Positions 50,139 through 62,117 of a stretch of DNA of 64,000 nucleotides are shown here, piece by piece (within the stretch, counting starts at the first letter, position 1; the number at the start of each line of letters is the position of its first letter). The notes under the pieces are model-generated. The model ran no database searches, was not told the DNA's origin, and saw nothing but the letters and a program-made list of their open reading frames with translations. Source of the DNA: Penelope pileata (lineage: Eukaryota; Chordata; Aves; Galliformes; Cracidae); NCBI GenBank assembly GCA_013396635.1, contig WBMW01005052.1:285379-349378 (forward strand). The letters run 5' to 3'. A program made the position numbers and the translations under genes.

Positions 50139-51503
50139 GTGATCCATGCAGAGACAGTCAGAGGCCTGCTCCTCCATCTGGACTGCCACAAGTCCATGGG
50201 ACCAGATGGGATCCACCCTAGGGTGCTGAGGGAGCTGGCGGAGGTGATTGCCAAGCCGCTTTCCACCATCTATCAGCATTCCTGGTTGTCTGGAGAGGTC
50301 CCAGAAGATTGGAGGCTTGCCAATGTGACTCCCATCTACAAGAAAGGCTGTAAGGAAGATCCGGGGAACTACAGGCCTGTCAGCCTGACCTCGGTATCAG
50401 GGAAAGTTATGGAACAGATCATCTTGGCGGAGATCACACGGCACGTGCATGGCAACCAGGGGATCAGGCCCAGCCAGCACGGGTTCACGAAAGGCAGGTC
50501 GTGCTTGTCCAACCTCATCTCCTTCTATGACTGGGTGACCAGACTGGTAGATGAGGGAAAGGCTGTTGATGTAGTCTACCTAGACTTCAGCAAAGCCTTT
50601 GACACGGTCTCCCACAGTATTCTCCTGGGGAAACTGGCAGCCCGTGGTCTGGACAGGTACACTCTTCTCTGGGTAGAGAACTGGTTAGAGGGCCGTGCCC
50701 AGCGGGTAGTGGTTAATGGAGTCAAGTCCAGCTGGCGTCCCGTAACGAGTGGTGTCCCCCAGGGGTCGGTACTGGGGCCCATCTTGTTTAATATCTTTAT
50801 TGATGACCTAGATGAGGGGATTGAGTGTACCCTCAGTAAGTTTGCAGATGACACCAAGTTGGGAGGATGTGTCGATCTGCCTGAGGGTAGGGAGGCCCTT
50901 CAGAGGGATCTGGACAGGCTGGATAGCTGGGCTGAGGTCAATGGGATGAGGTTCAATAAGGCCAAGTGTCGGGTCCTGCACTTTGGCCACAATAACCCCA
51001 TGCAACGCTATAGGCTTGGGGCAGATTGGCTTGAAGACTGTGTAGAGGAAAAGGACCTGGGGGTGTTGGTTGATGCTCGGCTGAACATGAGCCGACAGTG
51101 TGCCCAGGTGGCCAGGAAGGCCAATGGCATCCTGGCCTGTATTAGAAATAGTGTAACCAGCAGGAGCAGGGAGGTGATCATCCCCCTGTACTCAGCTCTG
51201 GTGCGGCCGCACCTCGAGTACTGTGTTCAGTTTTGGGCCCCTCACTACAAGAAAGACATTGAGGCCCTGGAACGTGTTCAGAGAAGGGCAACAAAACTGG
51301 TGAGGGGTCTAGAGCACAAGTCTTATGAGGAGCGGCTGAGGGAGCTGGGATTGTTTAGTCTGGAGAAGAGGAGGCTCAGAGGAGATCTCATCGCACTCTA
51401 CAACTTCCTGAAGGGAGGTTGTGGTGAGGAGGGGGTCGGCCTCTTCTCCCAGATAACTAATGACAGGACGAGAGGGAATGGCCACAAGTTGCACCAGGGT
51501 TAA
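50139..51503 (+). pseudogene. CR1 ORF2 reverse transcriptase, 5'-truncated, premature stop
   Basis: The product is the non-LTR reverse transcriptase that copies CR1 RNA at the insertion site. Seen in order, by residue of this frame: GPDGIHPRVL (21-30), NYRPVSLTSV (77-86), HGFTKGRSC (114-122), the first catalytic Asp in YLDFSKAFDTV (D149), GVPQGSVLGP (205-214), and the catalytic pair FADDTKLG (D237, D238). The thumb and C-terminal region follow, with LYSALVRPHLEYCVQFWAP (350-368) and LFSLEKRRLRGDL. All three catalytic aspartates are present. The first codon is GTG, not a real start, because the endonuclease and the natural start are truncated. A TAA at 51501-51503 ends the frame 46 codons early. 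Confidence 0.93.
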
Positions 51504-51644
51504 TTTAGACTGGATATAAGGAAAAACTTTTTCTCTGAAAGAGTGGTCAGGCACTGGAATGGCCTGCCTAGGGAGGTGGTGGAGTCACCGTCCCTGGCGC
51601 TGTTCAAGAAACATCTAGATGAAGTGCTAAGGGATATGATTTAG
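51504..51644 (+). pseudogene. CR1 ORF2 C-terminal end beyond the premature stop
   Basis: In the same frame as the 454-codon ORF, after the TAA, 46 codons remain open: FRLDIRKNFFSERVVRHWNG, then LPREVVESPS, then the end at DMI and a TAG at 51642-51644. This is the expected end of CR1 ORF2. One substitution-type event, not a frameshift, therefore separates the two parts. Confidence 0.88.
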
Positions 51645-51746
51645 TAGCTTAGTGGGTAGGGATGGTGATAGGAGGACGGTTGGACTAGATGATCTTGTAG
51701 GTCCTTTCCAACCTAGTGTTTCTATGATTCTATGATTCTATGATCT

Positions 51747-53762
51747 TACTGCCTTCAGTCCCTCTTCTCCCAATAATATGAGATGTAAGTTCCATTGTTT
51801 GTAGGACACATTCAAGAATCAGAGCATTTAATATAATAAAACATTGTACTATTAGACTTGGAATCTTTTCTAAAGCAAAAATTACATAAGTAAACCAAAG
51901 GCTCAAGGCAAAAATTATGACTGAATGTGAGCTTTTGAGTAAATGACAGATTCAGGTAATGCAATAGTTTTTGCTTAGAAGAGCTGGTATATAATCCAAG
52001 TGAGCTCCCCTAACAGCAGGCTAATGGCTGTTCAGTGTTCTTTCTGATTCCAGTCATAAATTTCACCTAAGGAACAGTAAAATTTATAGGGATTAATGTG
52101 TATTTTTTTACTGGAAACATTTATTTCAAAAGCATCTTATTCAGAACTAGACTTGAACAAATACTTAACATTTGAATAATTTATTCTTTATTCTTTCCAT
52201 CTTCCCACTTTCCTTCTATTATGGAAACATTAAAAAAAAAAAAAAGGGAAAAACTTGTGTGTCTCTGGACAATTTGAACCACAACAATGCTGTTCTTCCT
52301 GATGTGCTTGAGTTCAATTCACAACAGAGTGGTGAGATTAACTGTCTTAATTGCCACTGATTTACATGTAAATTGTGATAAGCCAGTGCTTTCCAATTTA
52401 AAACACAGAGGTTCCATTTTTAATCCTCTCTCTCTCTCTTTTTTTTTTTTTTTAGGTAGGATTTCAGAATTAGTTTAAATATAGTGACGTTTATCTAATT
52501 AAAAAGTTCTAAACTGATCTCCACATGATGAAATAATTACTGACCGTATACTGAGAGTAAAAATGATACTAAGGAATACTCATTATTTTGAGAGTATACG
52601 GCTTTCTTAAGGATACAAAGTAAATGTTTTCACCATTGGGCTTTGTGGATTATATTGTCCTTAATGGCAGTTGAATTTATTGGTATTAAATCATGCAAAC
52701 AAGAGAAGGCTTTTGTTCCTTCAAGAAAACAGAAAATCTTTGAATAAATAGCAAAGTGTTTCCTCAGCTGAATTCAAAATATTGAGTTTATGTAAAATAA
52801 TTATCGCACGAAAAAAAATCTTTAATGATGCATAAAAGTTTTTGTTCCGTTCTGCATTGTACTGAATCATCAATACAAGGCTTTCTTTGTTTTCAATAGG
52901 TGAGAAATGTTGTGGATAGTAATTTGTGTGAAAAATGTAATACTCCTATTTCAGTACAACAAAAGAAAAGAAAGGAATAAGTGTTATGAAGTCTGATTCA
53001 GAAGGGAATTCTGCTGTAAAGAGGTGATCTATAAAATAAAGACAAACTCCTTTCCTTTTTAGTAGTCAGTGTAGACAGTGATGATCATTTGTGTGAATTA
53101 TTTTTGTTATAATCACATATTTTACACCAATATTTTAGATAAGTCTCCCTGGGAATTTAACATACAAAGGAACAAAAGAGAATGTGTTAGTTTCATAGAT
53201 GGCTGAGTTTCTTGGGATGTTCTAAACTTCAGCTGGATGGCTATTAAGCCTGCTTGGGAAGCTCCCTAGCAATGTCCTTTTACTGCAGCGCATCCCAGCC
53301 ACCAAATCAAGAACTGATCCAGTGGCCTTGAATCCTTGCAATTGGAAGAAGGAAGCTTGGTGAGAACCAGGCTTAGATGACTTAGTTCATTTTCCCTTGC
53401 TTGCACTGAACTGCAAGTATTAATGCAGTCTAATATGATTTTCTAGAAAAAAAATATATTGCTGGTTGTATATTAAACCACTAAACAAAAAAGTGAAAGA
53501 AAAAAGATATTGCAATGTTATGAACACTGAATATTATCTGAACAAGGGAATATTAATAGTTTATGTGATAAACTGTAGACAATACTCTCACATCAATAGC
53601 AACACATGGTGAGAGGGTGACTGGGGCTAGTTTTTCCAATATCCAATATTAAAAAGCTATTGTATATATATAAAAAAAATGGAAAGTGAATAAGATTATA
53701 TTGGGTCATTGGCTTATTAAGTTTACAACTAGATGACACAATAGGCTTGTTATACTTTACAC
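51747..53762. other. AT-rich non-genic stretch
   Basis: No gene or interspersed repeat is recognised. A (TC)n then poly-T tract lies at 52424-52453. Confidence 0.6.
52424..52453. repeat. (TC)n followed by poly-T
   Basis: About 14 bases of CT repeat run into about 15 Ts. Confidence 0.9.
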
Positions 53763-53799
53763 TACATATACATATATACATATATGTATATGTACAGTA
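53763..53799. repeat. (TA/CATA)n microsatellite, left flank of CR1
   Basis: ACATATACATATATACATAT continues to TATATGTAC, immediately before the CR1 body. The matching TA tract resumes right after the CR1 tail. Confidence 0.9.
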
Positions 53800-54308
53800 C
53801 TCAGCTGGAGTACTGTATCCAGTTCTGGGCTCCCCTGTATAAGAAAGACAGGGACCTCCTAGAAAGAGTCCAGCGGAGGGCCACAAAGATGATAAAGGGC
53901 CTGGAGCATCTCCCCTATGAGGAGAGGCTCAGTAAGCTGGGTCTGTTCAGCCTGGAGAAAAGAAGGCTGAGAGGGGACCTGATCCATGTTTATAAGTATC
54001 TTAGTTGCGGGAGGCAAATGGAGGTGGGGAACCTCTTTTCGGTGGTCAGTGGGGACAGAACAAGGGGCAATGGCCTTAAGCTGGAGCACAGGAAGTTCCG
54101 CACCAACATGCGGAAGAACTTCTTCACGGTGCGGGTGACGGAGCACTGGCACAGGCTGCCCAGGGAGGTTGTGGAGTCTCCTTCCCTGGAGATATTCAAG
54201 ACCCGCCTGGACGCCTACCTGTGCAACCTGCAGAAGGGAACCTGCTCTGGCAGGGGGGTTGGACTTGATGATCTCTTGAGGTCCCTTCCAACCCCTGCAA
54301 TTCTGTGA
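53784..54308 (+). pseudogene. CR1 ORF2 C-terminal fragment fused to microsatellite codons
   Basis: This 174-codon frame is intact to the natural end of ORF2 and beyond into the 3' UTR. The first residues (MYMYST) are encoded by the TA repeat and are not part of CR1. From about residue 8 it reads LEYCIQFWAPLYKKDRDLLE, GLEHLPYEERLSKLGLFSLE, DRTRGNGLKLEHRKF and FFTVRVTEHWHRLPREVVES. The catalytic RT part is missing. The absence of stops suggests a relatively young insertion. Confidence 0.9.
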
Positions 54309-54325
54309 TTCTGTGATTCTGTGAT
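53800..54325 (+). mobile_element. CR1 LINE inserted in a TA-rich microsatellite
   Basis: It starts TCAGCTGGAGTACTGTATCC (ORF2 post-RT region) and ends with three ATTCTGTG-type units at 54325. TA-rich simple repeat flanks it on both sides. Its 3' UTR (GGTTGGACTTGATGATCTCT) resembles that of the CR1 at 24737-25103. Confidence 0.95.
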
Positions 54326-54370
54326 ATACACAATATCTACTATATATATATATACATATATATATTATAC
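54323..54370. repeat. (TA/CATA)n microsatellite, right flank of CR1
   Basis: GATATACACAATATCTACTA is followed by about 30 bases of TA and CATA repeat. It pairs with the tract at 53763-53799 across the CR1. Confidence 0.88.
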
Positions 54371-54502
54371 TACGTTTTTTGAAGTCTTTGTGTATATGAT
54401 TGTCACCATATTCATCTGTAAAATAATTACCAAATTCTACAGTGGTTTATTTCTCTGAGCTGTCTGCATTCTTATATCCAGCATGTATGTTTGAAAAGAA
54501 GT

Positions 54503-55306
54503 AGGCTCAGGAAAACATCATGAGGTTCAACAAATCCAAATGCAAGGTCTTGCACCTGGGCTGTGGCAACCCCCGCTATCAATACAAGGTGGGGGATGAA
54601 AGGATAGAGCACAGCCCTGCCGAAAAGGACTTGGGGGTACTGGTGGATGGCAAGCTGGACATGAGCCAGCAATGTGCCCTCACAGCCCAGAAAGCCAACT
54701 GTATCCCGGGCTGCATCAAAAGAAGCATGGCCAGCAGGGTGAGGGAGGTGATCCTGCCCTTCTGTTCTGCACTGGTGAGACCTCACCTGGAGTACTGCAT
54801 CCAGATGTTCATTCCTCAGCACAGGAGAGACATGGACCTGTTGGAGCGTGTCCAGAAGAGGAGTACAAAAATGATCCAAGGGATGCAATACCTTCTCTAC
54901 GAGGAAAGGCTGAGATACCTGGGGCTGTTCAGCCTAGAAGAGAGGGCTCCCAGGTGACCCAATAGTGGCCTTTCAGTACCTAAAGGGGGGCTATAAGAAA
55001 GAGGGGGACAGACTCTTTAGCAGGGTCTGTGGTGATAGGACAAGGGGAAATGGTTTCAAACTAAAAGAGAGGAGATTTAGGTTGGATATAAGGAAAAGTT
55101 TTTTACAGTAAGAGTGGTGAAGCACTGGAACAGGTTGCCCAGAGATGTGGTGGAAGCCCCATCCCTGGAGACATTCAAGGTCAGGCTGGACCAAGCTCTG
55201 AGCAACCTGATCTAGCTGTAGGTGTCCCTGTACATTGCAGGGGAGTTGGACTAGATGAGCTTTAAAGGTCCCTTCCAACTCTAAGGATTCTATGATTCTA
55301 TGATTC
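54503..55306 (+). mobile_element. CR1 LINE, plus strand, 5'-truncated
   Basis: It runs from CATCATGAGGTTCAACAAAT (ORF2 RFNKSKC codons) to two and a half ATTCTATG units. ORF2 is frameshifted near 54945. The last 316 bp (54991-55306) are about 98% identical to the last 316 bp of the CR1 at 56986-57464, but the preceding 150 bp are only about 88% identical. Confidence 0.95.
54520..54957 (+). pseudogene. CR1 ORF2 fragment, frameshifted
   Basis: The 145-codon frame begins at a true ATG that is an internal methionine of ORF2 (MRFNKSKCKVLHLGCGNPRY). It continues through LGVLVDGKLDMSQQCALTAQ and VILPFCSALVRPHLEYCIQM to YLGLFSLEERAPR. The frame then ends because two bases are missing relative to the sister copy, which reads LEKRRLPSDL at this point. 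Downstream ORF2 codons continue in another frame up to the 3' UTR. It is a non-functional fragment. Confidence 0.9.
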
Positions 55307-55310
55307 TATA

Positions 55311-56985
55311 AGAACAGATCATAGAAATTAATTACAGCCAGTGTCTACAGGACATCACAGTTGTATGAACAGTACTTACAAACCTGAAAATAATAATAAT
55401 AAAAAAAAAAAACAGGAAAAAAATAGTTAAGATTAAAATATTTTTAGATTCGATTTGAAGTACAATAAAACAAAATTTTTGAGTCTTAGCTTTAAGACTG
55501 TGGAGCTCACCCTATCCTCAGTGATGGCACACTAAGTTTACTGTGTAACTGTGCTTTAGCCAGCCTGTAGGAATTGCTTTTAGTTACACAGAATTTCTTG
55601 GAAGGATGCATGGATTATGAAGAAGTGACCTATGGATTTTAGAATACTCAGAAAAATTTTGCATACTAATCTTATTTTTTAACAAACTGAATCCAATTTA
55701 CTTGCTGCAAGTAGGGATGAGTCACATTAATTTGTCTCTTTTTTTAACTAAAATTACCCAAAGGCACTAATCAACACCACCATTGGATTTACACCATCAA
55801 CATTATGGATAGGGTCGGTATAAGGAAGGGGAAAAATGAAAGAAATCAAAAGCAATTTTAAATCATCAGAAGAGAAAAAAATAGTCTTGGATTTGGTCTA
55901 CAAAGACAGTTCTCATTATCTTTATTATGAAAAATCCATAAACTGACAGTGATGGTGTGATGAATGAATACATGTGTAGAACATGTATTCAAGGTTGCAC
56001 CTCATCTTCTGATGTTTACATCAAGAGATAAGAAATTACCTCTTACTCTTCTGCCAAAAAACCTACGGAATCCTTAAAAAAATATTAAGATCTTGAATCA
56101 ACAAAGCACCATCAGCATATTTATTTTAAGCATGCAAAGTCATTCATTGACTCGATTTGCTTAAGATTATACAGATGTTTAACATTTTACTGAAAGGCTT
56201 AAATATTTTAGTGAAATAGAGTTTACTTATACTGTTTAGGTGCTGCTGTTATCTACCTAGAGCACAGAAAAAAAACATTAATTGTATTTAAAAATAGTCT
56301 TTTAAAAATTATTTGGAGGATATTTATGTTTTCAGAAAAAGGTGCAATTGGAAAAGATACACTGAGTGCAGATTTCACAGCTTTTTGGAAACTGTAAGAT
56401 TGATGCAGCTTTCTGAGTTGCATGTCAGTCTCTTATTAGCTTTGTGGTGAATAAAATTAATATCTTTTATAAAAGCTGCTCTAATAACTGCTGTAATGAC
56501 TACTAACAGAAATTGCTTCATTATCCATGGGTTGTGCACAGAATTAGCTTGATACATCAAATGAACATGAGGTTCTATTCATTTTCTGTCACAAAGTCCA
56601 TCCTCAGCTACCTGAAAAAATTAAGGTCAAGAAAACAGTTCATCATGTTTACTCGTTTAGGACATCACCAAAAGCCGGTTGATACTAAAACTAGGGAATA
56701 GCTTACTTTTCTAACGTGTCTTCACTGGGGAGATGCAGCTGATCACAGAGGCTACTCCAGAGCCACTGTTGGTGTTTTTACTAGTTTATGGATATGATGA
56801 GGTTAGAGAAACATATGGTATATATCATATTTCTAGATGATATATAAAGTGACTGGGTATTGATTCCATAGCCATTTTACCTGCTGACATAGTAATCTTT
56901 GTGTAATTTTGAATTATTTTACAAGGACTTATTGTTCATGAGAAGCAAGTTGGAGAGCCCTTTTATACTGTACTATAGCATTGTT
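55311..56985. other. AT-rich non-genic stretch
   Basis: No gene or interspersed element is recognised. A short (AAT)n then poly-A tract lies at about 55388-55411. Confidence 0.6.
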
Positions 56986-57464
56986 ATATGGACCTGTTGG
57001 AGCAAGTCCAGAGGGGGGCCACTAAAATGATCCAAGGAATGCAACACCTTCTCTACGAGGAAAGGCTGAGAGACCTGGGGCTGTTCGGCCTGGAGAAGAG
57101 AAGGCTCCCCAGTGACCTGATAGGGGTCTTTCAGTATCTAAAGGGGAGCTACAAGAAAGAGGGGAACAGACTCTTTAGCAGGGTCTGTGGTGATAGGACA
57201 AGGGGAAATGGTTTCAAACTAAAAGAGAGGAGATTTAGGTTGGATTTAAGGAAAAGTTTTTTACAGTAAGAGTGGTGAAGCACTGGAACAGGTTGCCCAG
57301 AGATGTGGTGGAAGCCCCATCCCTGGAGACATTCAAGGTCAGGCTGGACCAAGCTCTGAGCAACCTGATCTAGCTGTAGGTGTCCCTGTACATTGTATGG
57401 GAGTTGGACTAGATGACCTTTAAAGGTCCCTTCCAACTCTAAGGATTCTATGATTCTATGATTT
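56986..57464 (+). mobile_element. CR1 LINE 3' fragment, plus strand
   Basis: It begins GGACCTGTTGGAGCAAGTCC and ends GATTCTATGATTCTATGATT. It is the sister of the copy at 54503-55306, in the same orientation and about 1.7 kb away. Confidence 0.95.
56988..57269 (+). pseudogene. CR1 ORF2 C-terminal fragment
   Basis: This 93-codon frame reads LLEQVQRGATKMIQGMQHLL, LRDLGLFGLEKRRLPSDLIG, DRTRGNGFKLKERRFRLDLR and ends KSFLQ. The ATG is supplied by the flank at the truncation point. The stop follows a TTTTTT run, where a one-base change shifts the frame away from the expected FFTVRV block. The sister copy carries the same T-run, so the frameshift may be an inherited subfamily feature. Confidence 0.88.
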
Positions 57465-60400
57465 AGCATGCCATAATGAGCTTGTATGTTATACTGTGCT
57501 TATATGCTTTACTGTTAATTTGAAATATTCTCCATGAACATGAAATTATTAGAAGGTAAGGGTAAACTCTTGGCCCACAATCTAGATGAAGCACTTCTTT
57601 TTATCATAGAACTTCAAATGAATGATTATTATGCCAGTAATCAGAGTAGCATTGAATTCATAATTGCTGCTTTATTGGTTTGCATATTTTTATCCAGTAA
57701 TTAGGACTGAGAACTTTTTTGCTTTCAGTGTTAGTAATAATAGAGGACTTTCAGAATATGCTAAAGAGAAAGAACATAAAAAATAGAAGCAAAGCTTACA
57801 GTAGATGATGCTGCAGTTTTAGAAAGTGAAGGAGCTTTAATTCACTTTCTCACCTTGCAGTATAATTTATACCCTAGAATTCCATAAAACTTAAGTTTTA
57901 AGCTTAATTGAATTATTTGCGTATTTGCTGCAACCTTTGTTTAAAAGATTAGTATTTCTTTCATTTCTCTATCTTTTGATGCAGTAATTTCAGATCACAC
58001 AAATTCCTGACAGCTTAACTTTTCTCGTAGTGGTTATGTCTGTATCAGCAAGTCATACACAGGAGAAATGGATCAAGAGATCAAGGTAGCTGGTGTTGAG
58101 GCCTCTTTCACTATTATGGGTGCCATTCCAGGGGTTTATTTTGCATTGGATTTAGTCTAGTTCTCCAATGCAGGTGTCCTCACTACACATGCTGTTTGAA
58201 GTCATTTAAGAACTAACCTTTGATTTGGACCCTTATGAACCCATCACTCGCTAGATTGCATTTGGTGTGTGCCTGACATGGAGTTTTCTCTTTAGTTTCC
58301 TCCAAAAGGAATTTGGTTAGCATCAGCTTCTCATTAGTTCCAGAACCCCACCATACTGAAGGTCCACTCCTCATCAGTACTGTATCTCTATTTTGTCAGC
58401 AATTTGCTGACTTTGAGTGCTATCATAATATAAACAAGCTTCCCCCTAATCTCTGAATAGATGAGTATGTGAAGATAAAATATGAATCTTTTCCTTTGAA
58501 GAGTGTGGTGAAAGGATTACAATGTTAAGAATTAAAAGGAACAATGAAAACTAATGTAGCTTCACCCACCTGATGAAGGAAAGCACATACATACCTCATT
58601 TGCATGGTAGTTACAGTGTTTATCATCTGCGCTGTCAAACATCTTGCTTCATGTCAAACTTTGGTGCTGCACCATTAGTACAGTTGCCTTCAGCTAGTGA
58701 GATATGTGTTTATTCGCAGCTTGAATGGCACCCCTCCATTCTCTTCTTTCAAAAGTAATTTAGACATTTCATGTACCAGACCAACATTTGACACTGTATA
58801 GGTTTCTAGAAGCAAAAGCACCTTTCGAACTTTTTGGAAATAAATGCACATTTTTAGCACTAGTGATTGGAAGCCGCAATACATTCCAGTGCCCATACTA
58901 ATAATTCATTACAAATATGTAATATATAACAATTTTACAGATATATCAACTAGAAAGTTCCTGGTAAGAATGGGTGGTAAGAAGGATAAAATTATATTCT
59001 CCTATACCATCATATTTAATGTGTACTTAAATTTATTTAAGAGAATCTCATCAATTGTCCATAGGATAGCCTTGATTTTATTACATCAAGAGTTAGAAGT
59101 AAATTTCAGGCCTACAAGTTGTGGCTTGTTTGCTGTGATTAGGCTTCTGACATGAGCACTGGTAGCCTCTGTGTTGCAGTCTTGCATTTTCTGTCTACAT
59201 TATGGACTTTGTCTACTTATTTCAGGGGATGTTATGATCTCCTTTGATATCCATAAAGTCAGGGGACCTAATCTTATTGAAAGCTATTGAACTTCTTAGA
59301 TAGATACTCTTATATTCATCTACTCCTTTACACAGAGATTAGAACTGCTAGGCTCATGAAATGTGTTCTTAACAACAACAAGATTTGGTAAGAAGCTTAG
59401 CTTCATAATGAGAACTGAGCAAGATGGAAATGCTACTCAGCAAATATTGATCTGAACAACAGTTTTTCCCATGCAGAAATTATGTCACATGGAAAGAAAT
59501 GGAAGGAGGATCTGATTGCTAGAGAGGTCCTGACTGATTGTGCCAGAAATTATCTTTTGTATCAAAACCTAAATAAAAGCAGGGCATACGGTTTTCATAG
59601 TACACATTAGAGTTGTTCAAGGAGTGAATTATAGACAGGACTGAATTATCCATGCATTCGCTGCTAGTAATAAATAATCAACTTTAAATTTTTGTTTTTA
59701 GACCTTATGGTTGCTATTCAATTACTGGTAGGTATCCATGTAAAAAGCTGCTCTGACAATACTAGGGTTGAATGAAGTATCACTACATAAAATTGAATTA
59801 TGAGAAAAACTAGCTCATCTGTATTTGTAGAAGACATCCTGAATAACAAATTGAAGTTAGTTATTCAAATTGTGAGTCTGTATTATAGAAGTACACATTT
59901 TTAATATGAACACAGAAAATTCAGTGCTTGTATGTTCAGGTTGCAGAAGTGTCTCTGTGTATGAGCTAGTTAAAAAAGGTATGTTAAAAATGAGTATCTG
60001 TAATTTATATTCTACAAAACACAAAAACAAATATGTAGTCATTAACACCAGGTTGTGTTTATGTATGTGTAGACAGTACCATTCGTGCTAGTAGATGAAA
60101 CTAGTTGCGTGACCTTAAATTTTTTTTGACTTATTCTCTGCCAATCTGCATCACTTTTAAAGACTCCATTTTGAAAAATGATCAGCATCTCTAATTCTGT
60201 ATGCATAAGCAGTTGGGCATGCTACTTTTGTAATCTATTAGAGGAGAAAACCTATTTCTAGGATTTATGCATGCATACTATCTGGGTATGATTAGCATTA
60301 TCAACACTTACCATGTACCAGAATGACAGTGTATTTTGCATCCCTATAGGAGATATGTGCAAGCATAGATGGAGGCAAAAGGGAGACCTGTATAAAAATG

Positions 60401-62117
60401 TAGTTCTAAATGACTTAAGCTGGCAATGTTGAATGTCCCTGATAATACTATATATTTTTTAAAGTTTTAGAGTCTTCATTTGTAATGACGCATAAAGTAT
60501 TCACTTACTGTTTTCCAGCTTCCAGCTTCATTCTGAGTACATTTTTGAAGGGTACTCAACCTTAACTTTCATTGTGTGGGCACAGATTTATGCCCTGTGA
60601 AATACTTGGCTATGTATTTTGGCTTCTACATTCTGGTTTATTTGTAGAATGTGTCTGAATATGGTCTTTGTTAGTAGCTTGCTTCTGCCTCATCATAGGC
60701 ATGCGTAATCAGCCATGAGTTTCAAAGGTTGCAGTTGGAAGGGCACAGGAATAACAGCCTAAAGCAAAGAATAGATGAGAAAGTGTGGATAAAATCAGCT
60801 CTGTGTTCTGATAAGAGAGAAATACCCTACCATTTGTACTATTTACTTGAAGGAATTTAGAAACTAACAGGGAGGAAGATTAGAGAGCTTAGGAAGAATT
60901 AGAAGCTTGAAAAAAGATGTAAGAGGATGGATGATGCACCTCAGGAAGAATATGTCTATATCATATAGTCTAGGAAGACAAACTTACATAGCACTTCATA
61001 TAGATATTACTGCGTCCTAATCAGGTATAAGGTTTATCTCCTTGTATTCCAAGCCAGCTGCAAGTTCAACTTCAGTACTGTATTAAATTGACTATGTTCC
61101 ATCCCAGCTGGAGCTGGCAATATGTCCTTAGGATCCATTTTTATTAGCAGCCTTTTTGTGTTAGCAATCAAAGAGTGAACAGTTCCTGTGCTTCAAGCTA
61201 GTAACAATGAAAACTTGATAAATTCCGGTTCTTAAACTGTGATCATTAAAACATTTTGTTAAAGCTTCACCAATATTGTTTTTTTTGGCCTCACTGATGG
61301 AGAGACTTCTTTGCCTAGCTCCAGCGTGTTTATTTGAGAAAGAATATTGCTTCTGACAAGATTTTAAGGGTACAGAAGTAGGAGATGTAGACAAGCATAG
61401 CATTTCATTGTTTATTATCCAAGTAGTTTCTTTTCTATGGGATGATTTCATCTAGAATCACTCTGATAAGGACAAAAAGCTACTACAGTGGTTGTCATTA
61501 ACAGAATGTAAAATTTTCAAGTGCTTATTTCAGACTGAAAGACTGGCAGTGAAGTTGCCTGACAATATATCTGGTCTTTTGTATGAAATGCAACAAGTCG
61601 CTTGACGTCTCTCTCCCTTAGGGCCAGGAAAATGAGGATGACACCACTCTATATCACTTGAGGGTGTTTAGAGGTCAGTTTGTTAGTTTATTTGACCTAA
61701 GAGTTACAATAAAAATGTAGATACAAAAAAATCCACTTACAGTAAAGCAGTTGTTGTGGTTATAACTTTTGCTACTGTAGTCCAACATAGATAGCATGAT
61801 GCTATCTGACAGCAGTCCACATGCCATGACATGCTTCTGATGAAAGGATCCTAGTTGTCTGTTGAAGTAAAGGAGCACTTTGGTAAAATGTGAGTTTTGC
61901 TTTTCCCACTGAAATGGTTGAAAAATTATTTGAGTGTAAAATGGACACACTGACAATCAGAAAGCTTGAAAGAGGGAAAGAATGGATTTCTTCCTAATAA
62001 GTCATAACGTGCAGTGCATTAGCAGAGCATGTCTGATTTTTAGCAGAGGGAAAATGAGCGTGTTCATCACCTCAGAAAAGCCTTGCACTAAATAAACCTT
62101 TTATTTTCCAATGTCAA
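57465..62117. other. AT-rich non-genic stretch
   Basis: No gene, repeat or RNA gene is recognised. Frames such as 58844-59155 are short and compositionally random. Confidence 0.55.

Larger units (their letters stand above)
50125..51746 (+). mobile_element. CR1 LINE with nearly intact RT region, plus strand
   Basis: This is the longest and best-preserved CR1 here, about 1.62 kb. It begins ahead of the RT domain near the GPDGIHPRVL codons and ends with three TTCTATGA-type tail units at 51746. ORF2 is open for 454 codons, interrupted by one in-frame stop, and then open again to its natural end. The 5' boundary is uncertain by about 15 bp. ORF1 and the endonuclease part of ORF2 are missing. Its tail matches the fragment at 9282-9525. 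Confidence 0.96.

Noticed and set aside
50576..51005. Minus-strand frames opposite the CR1 reverse transcriptase
   Set aside because: They are antisense shadows of ORF2 codons on the plus strand.
4096..57464. Regularly recurring tail motifs as a CRISPR-like or satellite array
   Set aside because: The repeated ATTCTATG units are CR1 3' tails at irregular spacing, attached to LINE bodies, in a vertebrate genome.
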